Assembly (NCBI GenBank): GCA_934130175.1
Contig: CAKOXP010000018.1
Coordinates: 1-30,991 of the forward strand
Direction: 5' to 3'
Source of the DNA: an uncultured Bacilli bacterium
Lineage (GTDB): Bacteria > Bacillota_I > Bacilli_A > RF39 > UBA660
Length of the DNA: 30,991 nucleotides
The notes beneath the pieces were generated by a model. It searched no databases. It was not told the DNA's origin and saw only the letters and a list, made by a program, of their open reading frames with translations. Of this stretch, positions 1 to 8,075 are shown piece after piece. A program made the position numbers and the translations under genes. Numbering within the stretch: position 1 is the stretch's first letter; every line of letters starts with the position of its first letter.

Positions 1-28
1 GTTTTATAATCTTTATAATTTTCTTCAT
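1..28 (-). CDS. Start of a fifth cassette gene, cut by the window edge (partial)
   Basis: Only the first nine codons are visible, reading MKKIIKIIK, a typical positively charged start of a signal peptide. The ATG sits 8 nt after an AGGTGG Shine-Dalgarno in a leader nearly identical to those of the four complete collar-protein genes in this window. The same poly-G promoter and hairpin lie upstream. I infer that this is another member of the secreted tail-collar-like family, but no diagnostic part of the protein is in the window. Confidence 0.6.
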
Positions 29-60
29 TTTAGATACCACCTATTTTCTTATCTAAAATG

Positions 61-92
61 ATTATAACCCCCCCCCCAGATGAAAAAATCAA
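61..92 (-). promoter_or_regulatory. Poly-G promoter, cassette A (G10)
   Basis: On the minus strand TTGATT (92-87) and TATAAT (66-61) are 20 nt apart. The spacer holds ten consecutive G (77-68) plus one T between the run and the -10 box. The remaining nine spacer bases lie between TTGATT and the run. A change in G number would change the -35/-10 distance, so promoter strength should vary by slipped-strand mispairing. This copy drives the partial gene at the left edge. Confidence 0.75.
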
Positions 93-110
93 GCAAAATT
101 TTGCTTGATT
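83..110 (-). terminator. Hairpin and T-run ending the coiled-coil gene; overlaps the -35 of cassette A
   Basis: Positions 87-110 form a perfect 12-bp palindrome with arms starting AATCAAGC and ending GCTTGATT, followed on the minus strand by six T. It begins 6 nt after the stop codon of the upstream gene and fits an intrinsic terminator. Its 3' arm contains the TTGATT used as -35, so termination and initiation share bases. Confidence 0.75.
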
Positions 111-116
111 CTAAAA

Positions 117-1226
117 CTAATCTAATTTTTTTTGCAATTCTTTCAGTACTTTCAAAAATTCATTCGTCTTTTTAATTTCTTCATCCAGTTTTTCATAGTT
201 AGCAGTATTTTCTAATTCCATATTAGTAGTAGTCTCTTTCTTTTCAATACCAAATATTGGAGAAATTACAGGACTACTTTTAAACACTCTATCTTCTTTA
301 TAAGCATCTTTTAAACTGATAGTATTAAAGTCATCTAACCTAACAGTTTTGTTTTTCTCACCTTGAACCTCTGCTTTTTTAATTTCTTGTTTAGGAGTTT
401 CAATATCTAACACTTCAACTTCTTCTTTAATTTTATTCATTCTAGATTCTAAATCTTGCAGACTAATTGGTTCATTACCTTCATCTTTATACTGAGTAAT
501 TTCATTTTGTTCGTATAAATTTTTACTCTTTTGCATTAATTCATCCATACTTATAATAGCTTCTTCTTCTTGCTGTTCTTCAAATTTAGTTAAATCTATA
601 TTATCTTGTTCTTGCATAGCCTGAGTTCTAATTAACTCTTCAGTAACTTTTCTTAATTCTTCTTTTGCTTCTTCCTTATTAGGTTCTATTTCAGTATATT
701 CAAGTTCCTCAATTTTTTCTTCTTTTGGTATCTTTTCTTCTATTTTCTCTTGTTCTACTTTATCTTTTACTTCTTCATAAATATCAGAAACACTAGGAGT
801 TAATACCTCTAACTCTTCATTAAACTCTTCAATTGGAATTACTGGTCTTTCATCTTTCTTTACTGAACTAATGCTTTCTTTAACTTTTTGCTCTTCTTGT
901 TTTTCTACTACAGGGACCTTAGCTTCTACAACTTTCTCCTCTACTGGTTCTATTTCTTCCTTAATAGTTTCTTTTTCTATAACAGGAATGACAACATCAT
1001 TCTGTTTAGAATCCAAAGCAATCTTATCTATTACAGGTTCAACAACTACCTGATTGTCACTTACTCTAACTAATTTTGTATCCATACTATTATCTTGTTC
1101 AGTTTTTTTAGATTTATATTTTTTTTCAATTAAAAAATAAATTGTTCCAATAACACAAATAGATACTGCGATTACAACTGCAATAAATACTTCCTTTGAT
1201 TCTAAAAATTCTGTTAATGTTGTCAT
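117..1226 (-). CDS. Membrane-anchored acidic coiled-coil protein, function unknown
   Basis: The product is about 369 aa. A single transmembrane helix lies at about residues 11-33 (EVFIAVVIAVSICVIGTIYF), followed by basic residues, then roughly 300 residues very rich in Glu, Lys and Val with low-complexity and coiled-coil character. A short conserved-looking patch (SSPVISPIFGIEKK) lies near the C-terminus, then a final helix. The topology suggests a small outside N-terminus and a long cytoplasmic tail, as in scaffold proteins of division or envelope assembly, but I recognise no family. I chose the ATG at 1226 because AGAGGTGAG lies just upstream; the longer GTG start overlaps that site. It is divergent from the flippase gene and ends at the cassette A hairpin. 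Confidence 0.75.
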   Translation of the reverse strand: MTTLTEFLESKEVFIAVVIAVSICVIGTIYFLIEKKYKSKKTEQDNSMDTKLVRVSDNQVVVEPVIDKIALDSKQNDVVIPVIEKETIKEEIEPVEEKVVEAKVPVVEKQEEQKVKESISSVKKDERPVIPIEEFNEELEVLTPSVSDIYEEVKDKVEQEKIEEKIPKEEKIEELEYTEIEPNKEEAKEELRKVTEELIRTQAMQEQDNIDLTKFEEQQEEEAIISMDELMQKSKNLYEQNEITQYKDEGNEPISLQDLESRMNKIKEEVEVLDIETPKQEIKKAEVQGEKNKTVRLDDFNTISLKDAYKEDRVFKSSPVISPIFGIEKKETTTNMELENTANYEKLDEEIKKTNEFLKVLKELQKKLD

Positions 1227-1285
1227 TAACCTCACCTCTGCTATTAGTTTAACATAAACATCTTTGTTATTAAACTATTCTTAAG

Positions 1286-1316
1286 GTAAAATAAATATGT
1301 TTTACACTTATTTTAC
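1286..1316. promoter_or_regulatory. Inverted repeat in the divergent intergenic region, possible operator
   Basis: GTAAAATAA (1286-1294) and TTATTTTAC (1308-1316) are perfect 9-bp inverted arms separated by 13 nt. They lie in the 195-bp gap between the coiled-coil gene and the flippase gene. There is no T-run suited to a terminator and neither gene ends here, so a protein-binding site controlling one or both promoters is possible. I could not assign clear -35/-10 boxes. Confidence 0.35.
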
Positions 1317-1421
1317 GAATTGTATTTACAACTATATTTACACTTTTGTTTTTCTAATTTTATAATATCACAAAACAAGACCTTTGAGTATATATTTTTA
1401 AATAATTTCATATTTTTTACT

Positions 1422-2711
1422 ATGAAAGAAAAATTTATTATCTCAACAATTATATTAATGATAGGTGGTTTTTTAACCAAAATACTTGGTATGATTATTA
1501 AAATAGTTATGACAAGATATATGGGTACTGAAGGAATTGGACTATATATGTTAATTCTACCCACTTTTTCTTTATTTATAGCTCTTGCTCAAGCTGGGTT
1601 TCCTATTGCTTTATCTAAACTTATCGCCGAGGATAGTAGAAATAATAAAAAACTATTTTTTTCCTTAATACCACTATCATTAGTAATAAACTTATTTTTA
1701 ATGGTATTAATTATTTTGATAGCAAAACCACTTTCTATCAATCTTTTACATGAGAAAAGATGTATTTTAGCAATTTATGCTATGGCACTTGTCATTCCAT
1801 TTACTACTTTATCAAATATGTGTAGAAGCTACTTTTACGGTAAACAAAAGATGTTTCCTCATGTCTTAAGTAACATCACTGAAGATATCGCAAGACTTTT
1901 TCTAATTATAGTGGGACTACCTTTCTTTTTAGAAAAAGGATTAAAATACGCTGTATGTTATGTTGTCTTAATTAATGTTGTTAGCGAGATTATCTCTATC
2001 TTAATTTTATTTTTATTCCTACCTAAAAACTTAAAGTTAACGAAGAATGATTTACTTCCAAGTAAGATTTATATTAAAGATTCTCTAGATATATCAATTC
2101 CTAATACAGCTTCTAGATTAATTGGATCAATATCTTATTTTTTGGAACCTATTATTTTAACTTCAACTCTACTATATTTAGGATATACAAATAAATTTAT
2201 AGTTACTGAATATGGTATTGTTAGTGGTTATGTCCTACCAATACTATTACTTCCATCTTTTTTTACTTTAGCTATATCTCAAGCTCTTTTACCAACGATT
2301 ACAAAACTTTATTATAGAAATAATATTAAAGAAACAAAAAGAAAGATACATCAAGCTATATCTTTCTCTATGATTATAGGAATACCTTCTACTATTTGTT
2401 TTATATTATTTCCAACATTCTTTTTGAATCTTATATATAATACCCATGAAGGAAGCAAATATATGATTGCATTAGCACCATTTTGCTTACTTCAATATAT
2501 TCAAGCACCACTTTCTTTTAGTTTAGATGCTATTGGAAAAAGTGTTGATAATATGAAGGCAACTTTATATGGAACTCTTATAAGAATAATCTTTCTTTTC
2601 TTACTTGCTTTTTTAAACATTGGTATTTGGTGTTTAATAATTTCAACATCAATCAATATCTGTGTAGTAACACTTTATGATATAAAAAGGATTAAGAAAC
2701 ATTTAAAATAG
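1422..2711 (+). CDS. SpoVB/MurJ-like polysaccharide or lipid II flippase (MOP superfamily)
   Basis: The 429-aa product is very hydrophobic, with about 12 predicted membrane helices. Its N-terminus (IGGFLTKILGMI, then TRYMGTEGIGLYML and AQAGFPIALSKLIAE) is characteristic of the stage V sporulation protein B / polysaccharide-exporter branch of the MATE-like MOP superfamily. Members translocate lipid-linked cell-wall or glycan precursors across the membrane. Family members are usually nearer 500 aa with 14 helices, so this is on the short side. I chose the ATG at 1422 because homology begins there; the upstream 34 codons of the open frame look non-coding. No strong Shine-Dalgarno is visible before this ATG, unusual for this window. 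It converges with the pseudopilin gene at 2730. The exact substrate is not determined. Confidence 0.85.
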   Translation: MKEKFIISTIILMIGGFLTKILGMIIKIVMTRYMGTEGIGLYMLILPTFSLFIALAQAGFPIALSKLIAEDSRNNKKLFFSLIPLSLVINLFLMVLIILIAKPLSINLLHEKRCILAIYAMALVIPFTTLSNMCRSYFYGKQKMFPHVLSNITEDIARLFLIIVGLPFFLEKGLKYAVCYVVLINVVSEIISILILFLFLPKNLKLTKNDLLPSKIYIKDSLDISIPNTASRLIGSISYFLEPIILTSTLLYLGYTNKFIVTEYGIVSGYVLPILLLPSFFTLAISQALLPTITKLYYRNNIKETKRKIHQAISFSMIIGIPSTICFILFPTFFLNLIYNTHEGSKYMIALAPFCLLQYIQAPLSFSLDAIGKSVDNMKATLYGTLIRIIFLFLLAFLNIGIWCLIISTSINICVVTLYDIKRIKKHLK

Positions 2712-2729
2712 TTATTTATAATAATAGCA

Positions 2730-4862
2730 TTAATAGTGCCAACATTCATTGTATTTTGCACAACCACATTTTGAGAGATCTCTCTTTCTTGTTTTGCATT
2801 GATAACTGCAAGTTCTTTTTTTTGCTGGAATACTATTACCAGTTGTTCCTGTACATTCATCTTTATTAGGAGACTTCCACTCTTTATATTGGAATCCACC
2901 AACACAGTTTGGACTGATTGATCCCACACATGCACCTGTTTTCCACTTACCATACACCCAATGGTATTCTACACAACATTCATTTGCAGTTTTACATCCG
3001 CAAGAACTGTCTTCGCCGTATACTCCTTTTTTCACTTCTAATTTAGGACATGTCGTTGAATTTCCGACAGCATCATAAACGGTCCATGTAACAGTAGATT
3101 TTCCTTTTGCCTTTACTGTATAAGATGATTTAACAGCATTTGTGTGGTGGGCAGTTGCTCCAGTAGTTGTCACTGTTTTTTTAGAAGAACAGGCACCACT
3201 AGTATCTGTACAAGTTGCAGTTGAATATACATCTTTTGAAGTCCAGCTATCAGAAGTATATGTTTTACCAGAAGAATTTTCTTTCTTGGCAGTTAATAAA
3301 CATGATGGTGCATCATGATCTATGTATACATTTACATTTCGTGCTGGACAATTGGTCACATTGCCAAAAGCATCAGATAATGTATAAGATGGTATTGTAG
3401 TAACCCCAACTGTTCCAGTAGTGAAACTTTGATAACCGCCACCTTGGATAGCACCACCAACACCAGTATCATAACCACTATATGTTATAGTGACATTTCT
3501 GTTTGTCCAATTTGTATTTTCACCAGAAACACTACATTCAGGCCCTCTAGTATCTATTTTTACTTGTACTGAATCACAATTTCTACTGTTTCCAGCTTTA
3601 TCCGTAACTGTTCCTGGAGACTGATTTCCTATATAATTTTGACCGGCTCCAACATATACATTACGTGAAACAGTCGCTTCGAAACATCCGCTGCCACCTT
3701 GATCTGAACACGTTCCTGTAATTACAAATCCATTTCTTTTCCATGTACTGTCAACCGGTGTAGTATTACACATAGGTAATGTTTTATCTATATTAACAAC
3801 TTTAGTTCCACATTCATTGCTATTACCAGCATAATCATAAACTGTTCCAACATTGATTGTAGATTGCATTTCCGTTTTGAATCTTCTCTCAATTTGAGAA
3901 ACACAACCGCTACCACTATCTTTGCAGACACCTTTTACTACAACCCCACCATTATCTATATCGCTCTTGTTGGCCCATTCTTTATCAGGAGTTTTTTCAA
4001 TATTACATATTGGTTTTGTAAAATCTATAACAATTGGGATACTACTTTCTGCTTTTGGTGTTGCATTTTTATCATACACTATAATTCTTACCTTGTATTT
4101 ACCGTCAGAATATTTATCATGATTTAAAGTAATCACATCTGACATTGTAGAATGATCACTACCATCTACTGGTATATAACTACTGCCCTCTTGGAATTTA
4201 TTATTTTTAAGTATTTCATATCTATATCCATATATTCCACTATCATCATTGTTAGTAGCTTTTACCTCAATTCTGGTAGTGTAATTTGAATAATAAACAT
4301 TAATGTCATTATTTTTATTTGTCATATCACAGGAAGTACTCTTAACTGTTCCATTTCCAGTTGCCTTTTCACAACCTAGCTTTTCTAAAGTATTATTATT
4401 TGTCTTGTTTATTTTACTATAACTAATAAAAGATATCTTACTGTTATTTACCAAATTCTCTTCTATTGGCTTTTCTTCGTCGCCTTCCTTATAAAGAACC
4501 GGAGTATAAGCATACACAGCATCCACCGCAACTCTAGTTACTTTTACATAGCTTATGTAACGATCATACTCATTTTTTCTATAGTCTAACAATTCATCTA
4601 TATAATTATTACCAATTAAATCATCCAAGTAAACCACATCAGTTTCTCCTGGTAGAGTTGGTAATTTTGATTTATTATCAGAAAAATAAGTTTGACTTGT
4701 TTGTTTAAATATTTGAAGTTGAGCATTATTAAACTTTTCTTCTTGTTTTTTTCTTAAATTAATTATAGAGACTGTTCCTATTGTTGAAAGTATCCCCAAA
4801 ATTACTATTACAGCAAGCACTTCTACTAATGTAAATCCTTTATTTTTTCTTATTCTTGCCAT
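2730..4862 (-). CDS. Giant pseudopilin-like surface protein with cysteine-rich repeats (copy 1)
   Basis: The product is about 710 aa. It begins with a class III (type IV pilin) leader: a basic start, then G9|FTLVEV with Glu at mature position 5 and a hydrophobic helix (LAVIVILGILSTIGTVSI). A prepilin peptidase would cut after the Gly, though none is in the window. Residues ~40-160 match the paralogue at 4979 closely. Then come Ig-like repeats of about 50-70 aa, each with paired cysteines and motifs such as GSGC, YDYAGNS.C and IDKT.P.C, and a cysteine-dense C-terminus ending CGCAKYNECWHY. True pilins are 130-200 aa, so this is more like a pilus-tip or adhesin-type pseudopilin. I chose the ATG at 4862, 7 nt after GGTG; an ATG 12 nt further up has no ribosome site. 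The disulfide pattern and the ligand are unknown. Confidence 0.85.
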   Translation of the reverse strand: MARIRKNKGFTLVEVLAVIVILGILSTIGTVSIINLRKKQEEKFNNAQLQIFKQTSQTYFSDNKSKLPTLPGETDVVYLDDLIGNNYIDELLDYRKNEYDRYISYVKVTRVAVDAVYAYTPVLYKEGDEEKPIEENLVNNSKISFISYSKINKTNNNTLEKLGCEKATGNGTVKSTSCDMTNKNNDINVYYSNYTTRIEVKATNNDDSGIYGYRYEILKNNKFQEGSSYIPVDGSDHSTMSDVITLNHDKYSDGKYKVRIIVYDKNATPKAESSIPIVIDFTKPICNIEKTPDKEWANKSDIDNGGVVVKGVCKDSGSGCVSQIERRFKTEMQSTINVGTVYDYAGNSNECGTKVVNIDKTLPMCNTTPVDSTWKRNGFVITGTCSDQGGSGCFEATVSRNVYVGAGQNYIGNQSPGTVTDKAGNSRNCDSVQVKIDTRGPECSVSGENTNWTNRNVTITYSGYDTGVGGAIQGGGYQSFTTGTVGVTTIPSYTLSDAFGNVTNCPARNVNVYIDHDAPSCLLTAKKENSSGKTYTSDSWTSKDVYSTATCTDTSGACSSKKTVTTTGATAHHTNAVKSSYTVKAKGKSTVTWTVYDAVGNSTTCPKLEVKKGVYGEDSSCGCKTANECCVEYHWVYGKWKTGACVGSISPNCVGGFQYKEWKSPNKDECTGTTGNSIPAKKRTCSYQCKTRKRDLSKCGCAKYNECWHY

Positions 4863-4927
4863 TATTATCACCATCTTAATAATATATTATCTTCAACTTT
4901 TTGTAAACTATCGTCTTAAATTTATCT

Positions 4928-4961
4928 AAAAAAAGTATAAAAGATTTAGCTTTTATACTTT
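4928..4961 (-). terminator. Intrinsic terminator after pseudopilin copy 2
   Basis: AAAGTATAAAAG (4932-4943) and CTTTTATACTTT (4950-4961) form a perfect 12-bp stem with a 6-nt loop. On the minus strand it is followed by seven T (4934-4928). It lies just downstream of the pseudopilin gene ending at 4979 and separates it from the second pseudopilin gene. Confidence 0.85.
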
Positions 4962-4978
4962 CTCATATATAGCTTATA

Positions 4979-7279
4979 TTATGGAGTTTTATAATTTGTT
5001 CTTGAATCACATTTTTTAAGAGCTGTTCCACTACAACCTGATGTAGACCAACTGCTCCAACTACCCCAATCTGTTGTCCCACAATTTGGAGAAGTTGCTG
5101 TGTACGCTTTTTGGCATGAATATGGAATTCTACAACAATGTGACCATGAGTTAGGACAATTGCTAGTTCCTACTTGCTTACCACCTAAAGTACTACTACA
5201 ATATGGCTCTCCATGAGATTCATATTTATAGCAAGTTCCATTTCTATATTTAGTACAAGATGAAATATATGATCTTGTTTTATGTCTTGTTTGAGTATAA
5301 GCTGAAATTGAAACACTGCATGAAGAAGCATGTCCAACTCCATCGTTTACAGTAAAACTACGTGAAGCTTTAACATTATTAGCAACACCAGTTCCACGTG
5401 ATATACCACTCGTATCACTAGCGGTAACTGTTACTGAACATCCATCTGTACCACAACCACTAACCGAACAATATATAGCTGGATTATCAGCATCAACATA
5501 AACTGTTTGACCTCCACAAGACGTACAATGACCGACGTTATCACAAACCGTTCCTGGGGAATATACTCCAGCTTTTGTAGTAGAAATTGTTAAATAAGCA
5601 TTACCTGTACATCCACTTCCGGTTCCATCATTACAAGTTCCATATATAGTTTGAGAGTTTAATTGCCATGTTGAAACTCCACCACTTGAATAACAGCTTG
5701 GAGGGTCTTTATCAACCTTCGCAATCTGTCCTGAACAAGTAGTGCTATTTCCTGCCTTATCACTAACTGTTCCTGGGGATATAGAACCGTTATTAGAATA
5801 ATTAACTAATTTAGATACATTTTGGACACAACCGCTATTAGTGTTGTTTTTTCCTTTATCATCATAACATGTTCCTATAATATTTCTATCGCCAGCTGTC
5901 CAAGAATCACTTCCACCACTACTAACACATCTAGGTGCAGTTTTGTCTATTTTTACAGTTTGCATAGAACACTCAGTACTATTTCCTGCATTATCATAAA
6001 TTGTTCCTGGAGAAATACCACGATTATTCTCAGAGCTTATAGTTTTTGTTATTTCTGCTTTAAGGCATCCACTATTTACGCTACCTTTAGTATCTGTACA
6101 GGCACCCTTAATTACCATATTTTGATTTGTCCAATTATTACTTCCACCACTACTAGTACATACTGGAGAAGTTGTATCAATATTTACATCAATCGTGCTA
6201 CAGTCAGCTATGTTTCCTGCATAATCATAGGCTTTTCCTACATTAACTTCTTCTTGCATTTCTTCTTTATATTCACTATATCTACCTACTAAACTACTTT
6301 TATCTACACCTTTTACTGTATCTAAATCAACACATCCACTACCATCATCTTTACAGACTCCTTCTACTTTTACAGATTTTTTTGTTTCTATATCTATTTT
6401 ATTTGCCCATGTTGTAGATGGAGTTTTCTTAGGCTTACACACTGGTTTTGTATAATCTAAGACAATTGGAATACTGTTTTCTGCTTTTGGTGTTGCGTTT
6501 TTATCATATACTACAATTCTTACTTTATATTCGCCATCAGAATACTTATCATGGTTTAAGGTTATTGTATCATTCATAGTTCCACTACCATCAAGATTTT
6601 TAGGTATAATGTAATCACTACTAGATACTACCTTTCCATTTCTTAAGATTTCATATCTATAGTATTTTATTCCGCCATCATTACTATTTGTAGCTGTTAC
6701 TGAAACTTTAGTAGTATAGTTTGAATAATATTTGCTAATATTTTCTCCGCTACAATCAAAGCTTTTTTCTTTTCCTACTAAACAACCTAATTTCTGTATC
6801 TCATCAGTATTTTGAGTAGCAGTTTTAGTATAATCTGTAAATTTTATTTCACTATTATTTTCTAACTTTTCTTCTATAGGTGGCTCCTCGTCACCTTCTT
6901 TATATAATACTGGTTTATAAGCATACTCGGCATCTACTCCAACTCTAATTACTTTTACATAACTTTTGTCACGGTCATACTCATTTTTTCTATAATCTAA
7001 CAACTCATCTATATAATTATCATCAAGTAGATCTCTTAAATAAACTCTTTCTGTACCTAATGGTTGAGTCGGTAATTTTGACTTATTATCAGAAAAATAA
7101 GTTTGACTTGTTTGTTTAAATATTTGAAGTTGGGTATTATTAAACTTTTCTTCTTGTTTCTTTCTTAAGTTAATTATAGAAACTGTTCCTATTGTTGAAA
7201 GTATCCCTAATATTACTATTACGGCAAGTACTTCCACTAATGTGAATCCCTTTTTATCTAATTTTTCTTTACCTATCAT
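4979..7279 (-). CDS. Giant pseudopilin-like surface protein with cysteine-rich repeats (copy 2)
   Basis: The product is about 766 aa and paralogous to the protein at 2730. The leader is KKG11|FTLVEV with Glu at mature position 5, followed by the same hydrophobic helix and a nearly identical ~100-residue stem (RKKQEEKFNN, QTSQTYFSDN). Several tandem Ig-like repeats follow, each about 60-75 aa and built around TAPRC/SPVC, a SSGGS..W core, GTC.D..GSGC and SPGT..DNAGNST.C. A His/Cys-rich tail follows. The repeats resemble each other more than those of copy 1, which suggests expansion by recombination. AGGTGA lies 7 nt before the ATG at 7279; the GTG start further up overlaps that site. The two genes are separated by a terminator, so they are probably separate transcripts. 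Likely exported and surface-exposed on a pilus-like fibre; the binding partner is unknown. Confidence 0.85.
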   Translation of the reverse strand: MIGKEKLDKKGFTLVEVLAVIVILGILSTIGTVSIINLRKKQEEKFNNTQLQIFKQTSQTYFSDNKSKLPTQPLGTERVYLRDLLDDNYIDELLDYRKNEYDRDKSYVKVIRVGVDAEYAYKPVLYKEGDEEPPIEEKLENNSEIKFTDYTKTATQNTDEIQKLGCLVGKEKSFDCSGENISKYYSNYTTKVSVTATNSNDGGIKYYRYEILRNGKVVSSSDYIIPKNLDGSGTMNDTITLNHDKYSDGEYKVRIVVYDKNATPKAENSIPIVLDYTKPVCKPKKTPSTTWANKIDIETKKSVKVEGVCKDDGSGCVDLDTVKGVDKSSLVGRYSEYKEEMQEEVNVGKAYDYAGNIADCSTIDVNIDTTSPVCTSSGGSNNWTNQNMVIKGACTDTKGSVNSGCLKAEITKTISSENNRGISPGTIYDNAGNSTECSMQTVKIDKTAPRCVSSGGSDSWTAGDRNIIGTCYDDKGKNNTNSGCVQNVSKLVNYSNNGSISPGTVSDKAGNSTTCSGQIAKVDKDPPSCYSSGGVSTWQLNSQTIYGTCNDGTGSGCTGNAYLTISTTKAGVYSPGTVCDNVGHCTSCGGQTVYVDADNPAIYCSVSGCGTDGCSVTVTASDTSGISRGTGVANNVKASRSFTVNDGVGHASSCSVSISAYTQTRHKTRSYISSCTKYRNGTCYKYESHGEPYCSSTLGGKQVGTSNCPNSWSHCCRIPYSCQKAYTATSPNCGTTDWGSWSSWSTSGCSGTALKKCDSRTNYKTP

Positions 7280-7343
7280 TACTATCACCTATCATAATTT
7301 TATAATATTTGTAATTATAAGTAAATAGTAAAATTAAATTTTT

Positions 7344-7832
7344 TTAATAAATCCCAACCACTGTTTTATTATTTTCAACATCATGAATAACTACAGCATT
7401 AGCACCAATTTTTACATCATTCCCTATAGTAATATTACCTAAAACTTTGGCCCCACAACCAATCATAACATTATTACCTATAGTAGGATGTCTTTTTACA
7501 TTGTCACTACTGACGCCACCTAAAGTCACTCCATGATAAATAGTAACATTATTACCAATAATTGTTGTTTCTCCTATTACTACTCCAGTACCATGATCAA
7601 TAAATAAATTTTTACCAATTTTAGCCCCTGGATGGATTTCTATCCCTGTTTTTCGTTTAGCTTTTTCACTTAGACATCTCGCTAAAAAGTACCTTTTTCT
7701 TGTATATAGAAAATGAGCTATTTTATAGTAAATCATCACTCTAAAGGAAGGATATAATAATACTTCCAAACATGATTTAATAGCAGGATCCTTACTTTTT
7801 ATAAGTTTTATTTGTTCTATAATAAATTTCAT
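7344..7832 (-). CDS. Serine O-acetyltransferase-like hexapeptide-repeat protein (CysE/EpsC type), short C-terminus
   Basis: The product is 162 aa. An N-terminal helical part (~1-60) is followed by left-handed beta-helix hexapeptide repeats. Family motifs are clear: IHPGAKIG, DHGTGVVIGET with the catalytic Asp-His pair, HGVTLGGV, KRHPTIGNNVMIGCGAKVLGN. The family transfers acetyl from acetyl-CoA to serine, the first step of cysteine synthesis, in the cytoplasm. The protein stops at TVVGIY, where relatives usually continue with a P-A-(K/R)-V segment and a tail that can bind cysteine synthase. This may be natural shortening or a recent stop. AGGTGA lies before the ATG at 7832. No cysK is in the window. 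Another O-acetyltransferase role, such as glycan modification, cannot be excluded. Confidence 0.8.
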   Translation of the reverse strand: MKFIIEQIKLIKSKDPAIKSCLEVLLYPSFRVMIYYKIAHFLYTRKRYFLARCLSEKAKRKTGIEIHPGAKIGKNLFIDHGTGVVIGETTIIGNNVTIYHGVTLGGVSSDNVKRHPTIGNNVMIGCGAKVLGNITIGNDVKIGANAVVIHDVENNKTVVGIY

Positions 7833-7892
7833 TTTTCTTCACCTATAGTAGTATATGAAGCAATTATTTTTTAAGTATATACAATTATAATA

Positions 7893-7923
7893 GAAAAAAA
7901 CTAGATGATAAATTCATCTAGTT
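7893..7923 (-). terminator. Terminator after tRNA-Glu
   Basis: AACTAGATGA (7899-7908) and TCATCTAGTT (7914-7923) form a 10-bp stem with a 5-nt loop, followed on the minus strand by a T-run. It starts 11 nt after the CCA end of the tRNA. Confidence 0.8.
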
Positions 7924-7933
7924 ATATTCATAT

Positions 7934-8010
7934 TGGTAGTCTGTACGGAATTCGAATCCGTGAATGTTGCCTTGAGAGGGCAATGTGTTAAGCCACTTCA
8001 CCAACAGACC
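7934..8010 (-). tRNA. tRNA-Glu (anticodon CUC)
   Basis: A 77-nt cloverleaf with the 3' CCA encoded. The acceptor stem is GGTCTGT/ACAGACT, the anticodon stem TTGCC/GGCAA, the loop CTCTCAA gives anticodon CUC, and the T-arm is ACGGA-TTCGAAT-TCCGT. The body (GGTCTGTTGGTGAAGTGG) resembles bacterial tRNA-Glu. CUC reads only GAG, so a UUC tRNA-Glu is expected elsewhere in the genome. Confidence 0.9.
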
Positions 8011-8013
8011 ATT

Positions 8014-8040
8014 TAATAATGTCTTTCTTAGACATTATTA
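8014..8040 (-). other. Perfect hairpin immediately upstream of tRNA-Glu
   Basis: TAATAATGTCT (8014-8024) and AGACATTATTA (8030-8040) form an 11-bp stem with a 5-nt loop, ending 3 nt before the mature tRNA 5' end. There is no T-run on the minus strand, so it is not a standard terminator. It would lie in the 5' leader of the tRNA precursor and may affect processing. Confidence 0.5.
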
Positions 8041-8068
8041 TCGTAACATACGAAATTTCTTTTTTCAA
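8040..8068 (-). promoter_or_regulatory. Probable promoter of tRNA-Glu
   Basis: On the minus strand TTGAAA (8068-8063) and TACGAT (8045-8040) are separated by exactly 17 nt, a good vegetative promoter match. It sits 30 nt upstream of the mature tRNA and just past the stop codon of the preceding gene. Confidence 0.5.
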
Positions 8069-8075
8069 GCAAAAA

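Noticed and set aside
68..77. Poly-C runs as assembly or sequencing artefacts
   Set aside because: Five runs occur at the same place relative to TATAAT in five homologous contexts. Exact lengths may be uncertain, but the runs themselves are real.
871..1073. Plus-strand frames opposite the coiled-coil gene
   Set aside because: Low-complexity Ser/Thr or Phe/Tyr strings are the mirror of the Glu/Lys-rich codons on the other strand.
5822..6292. Plus-strand frames opposite the pseudopilin genes (also 3215-3400 and 3864-4127)
   Set aside because: They lack ribosome sites, have biased composition and lie fully inside clear minus-strand genes.
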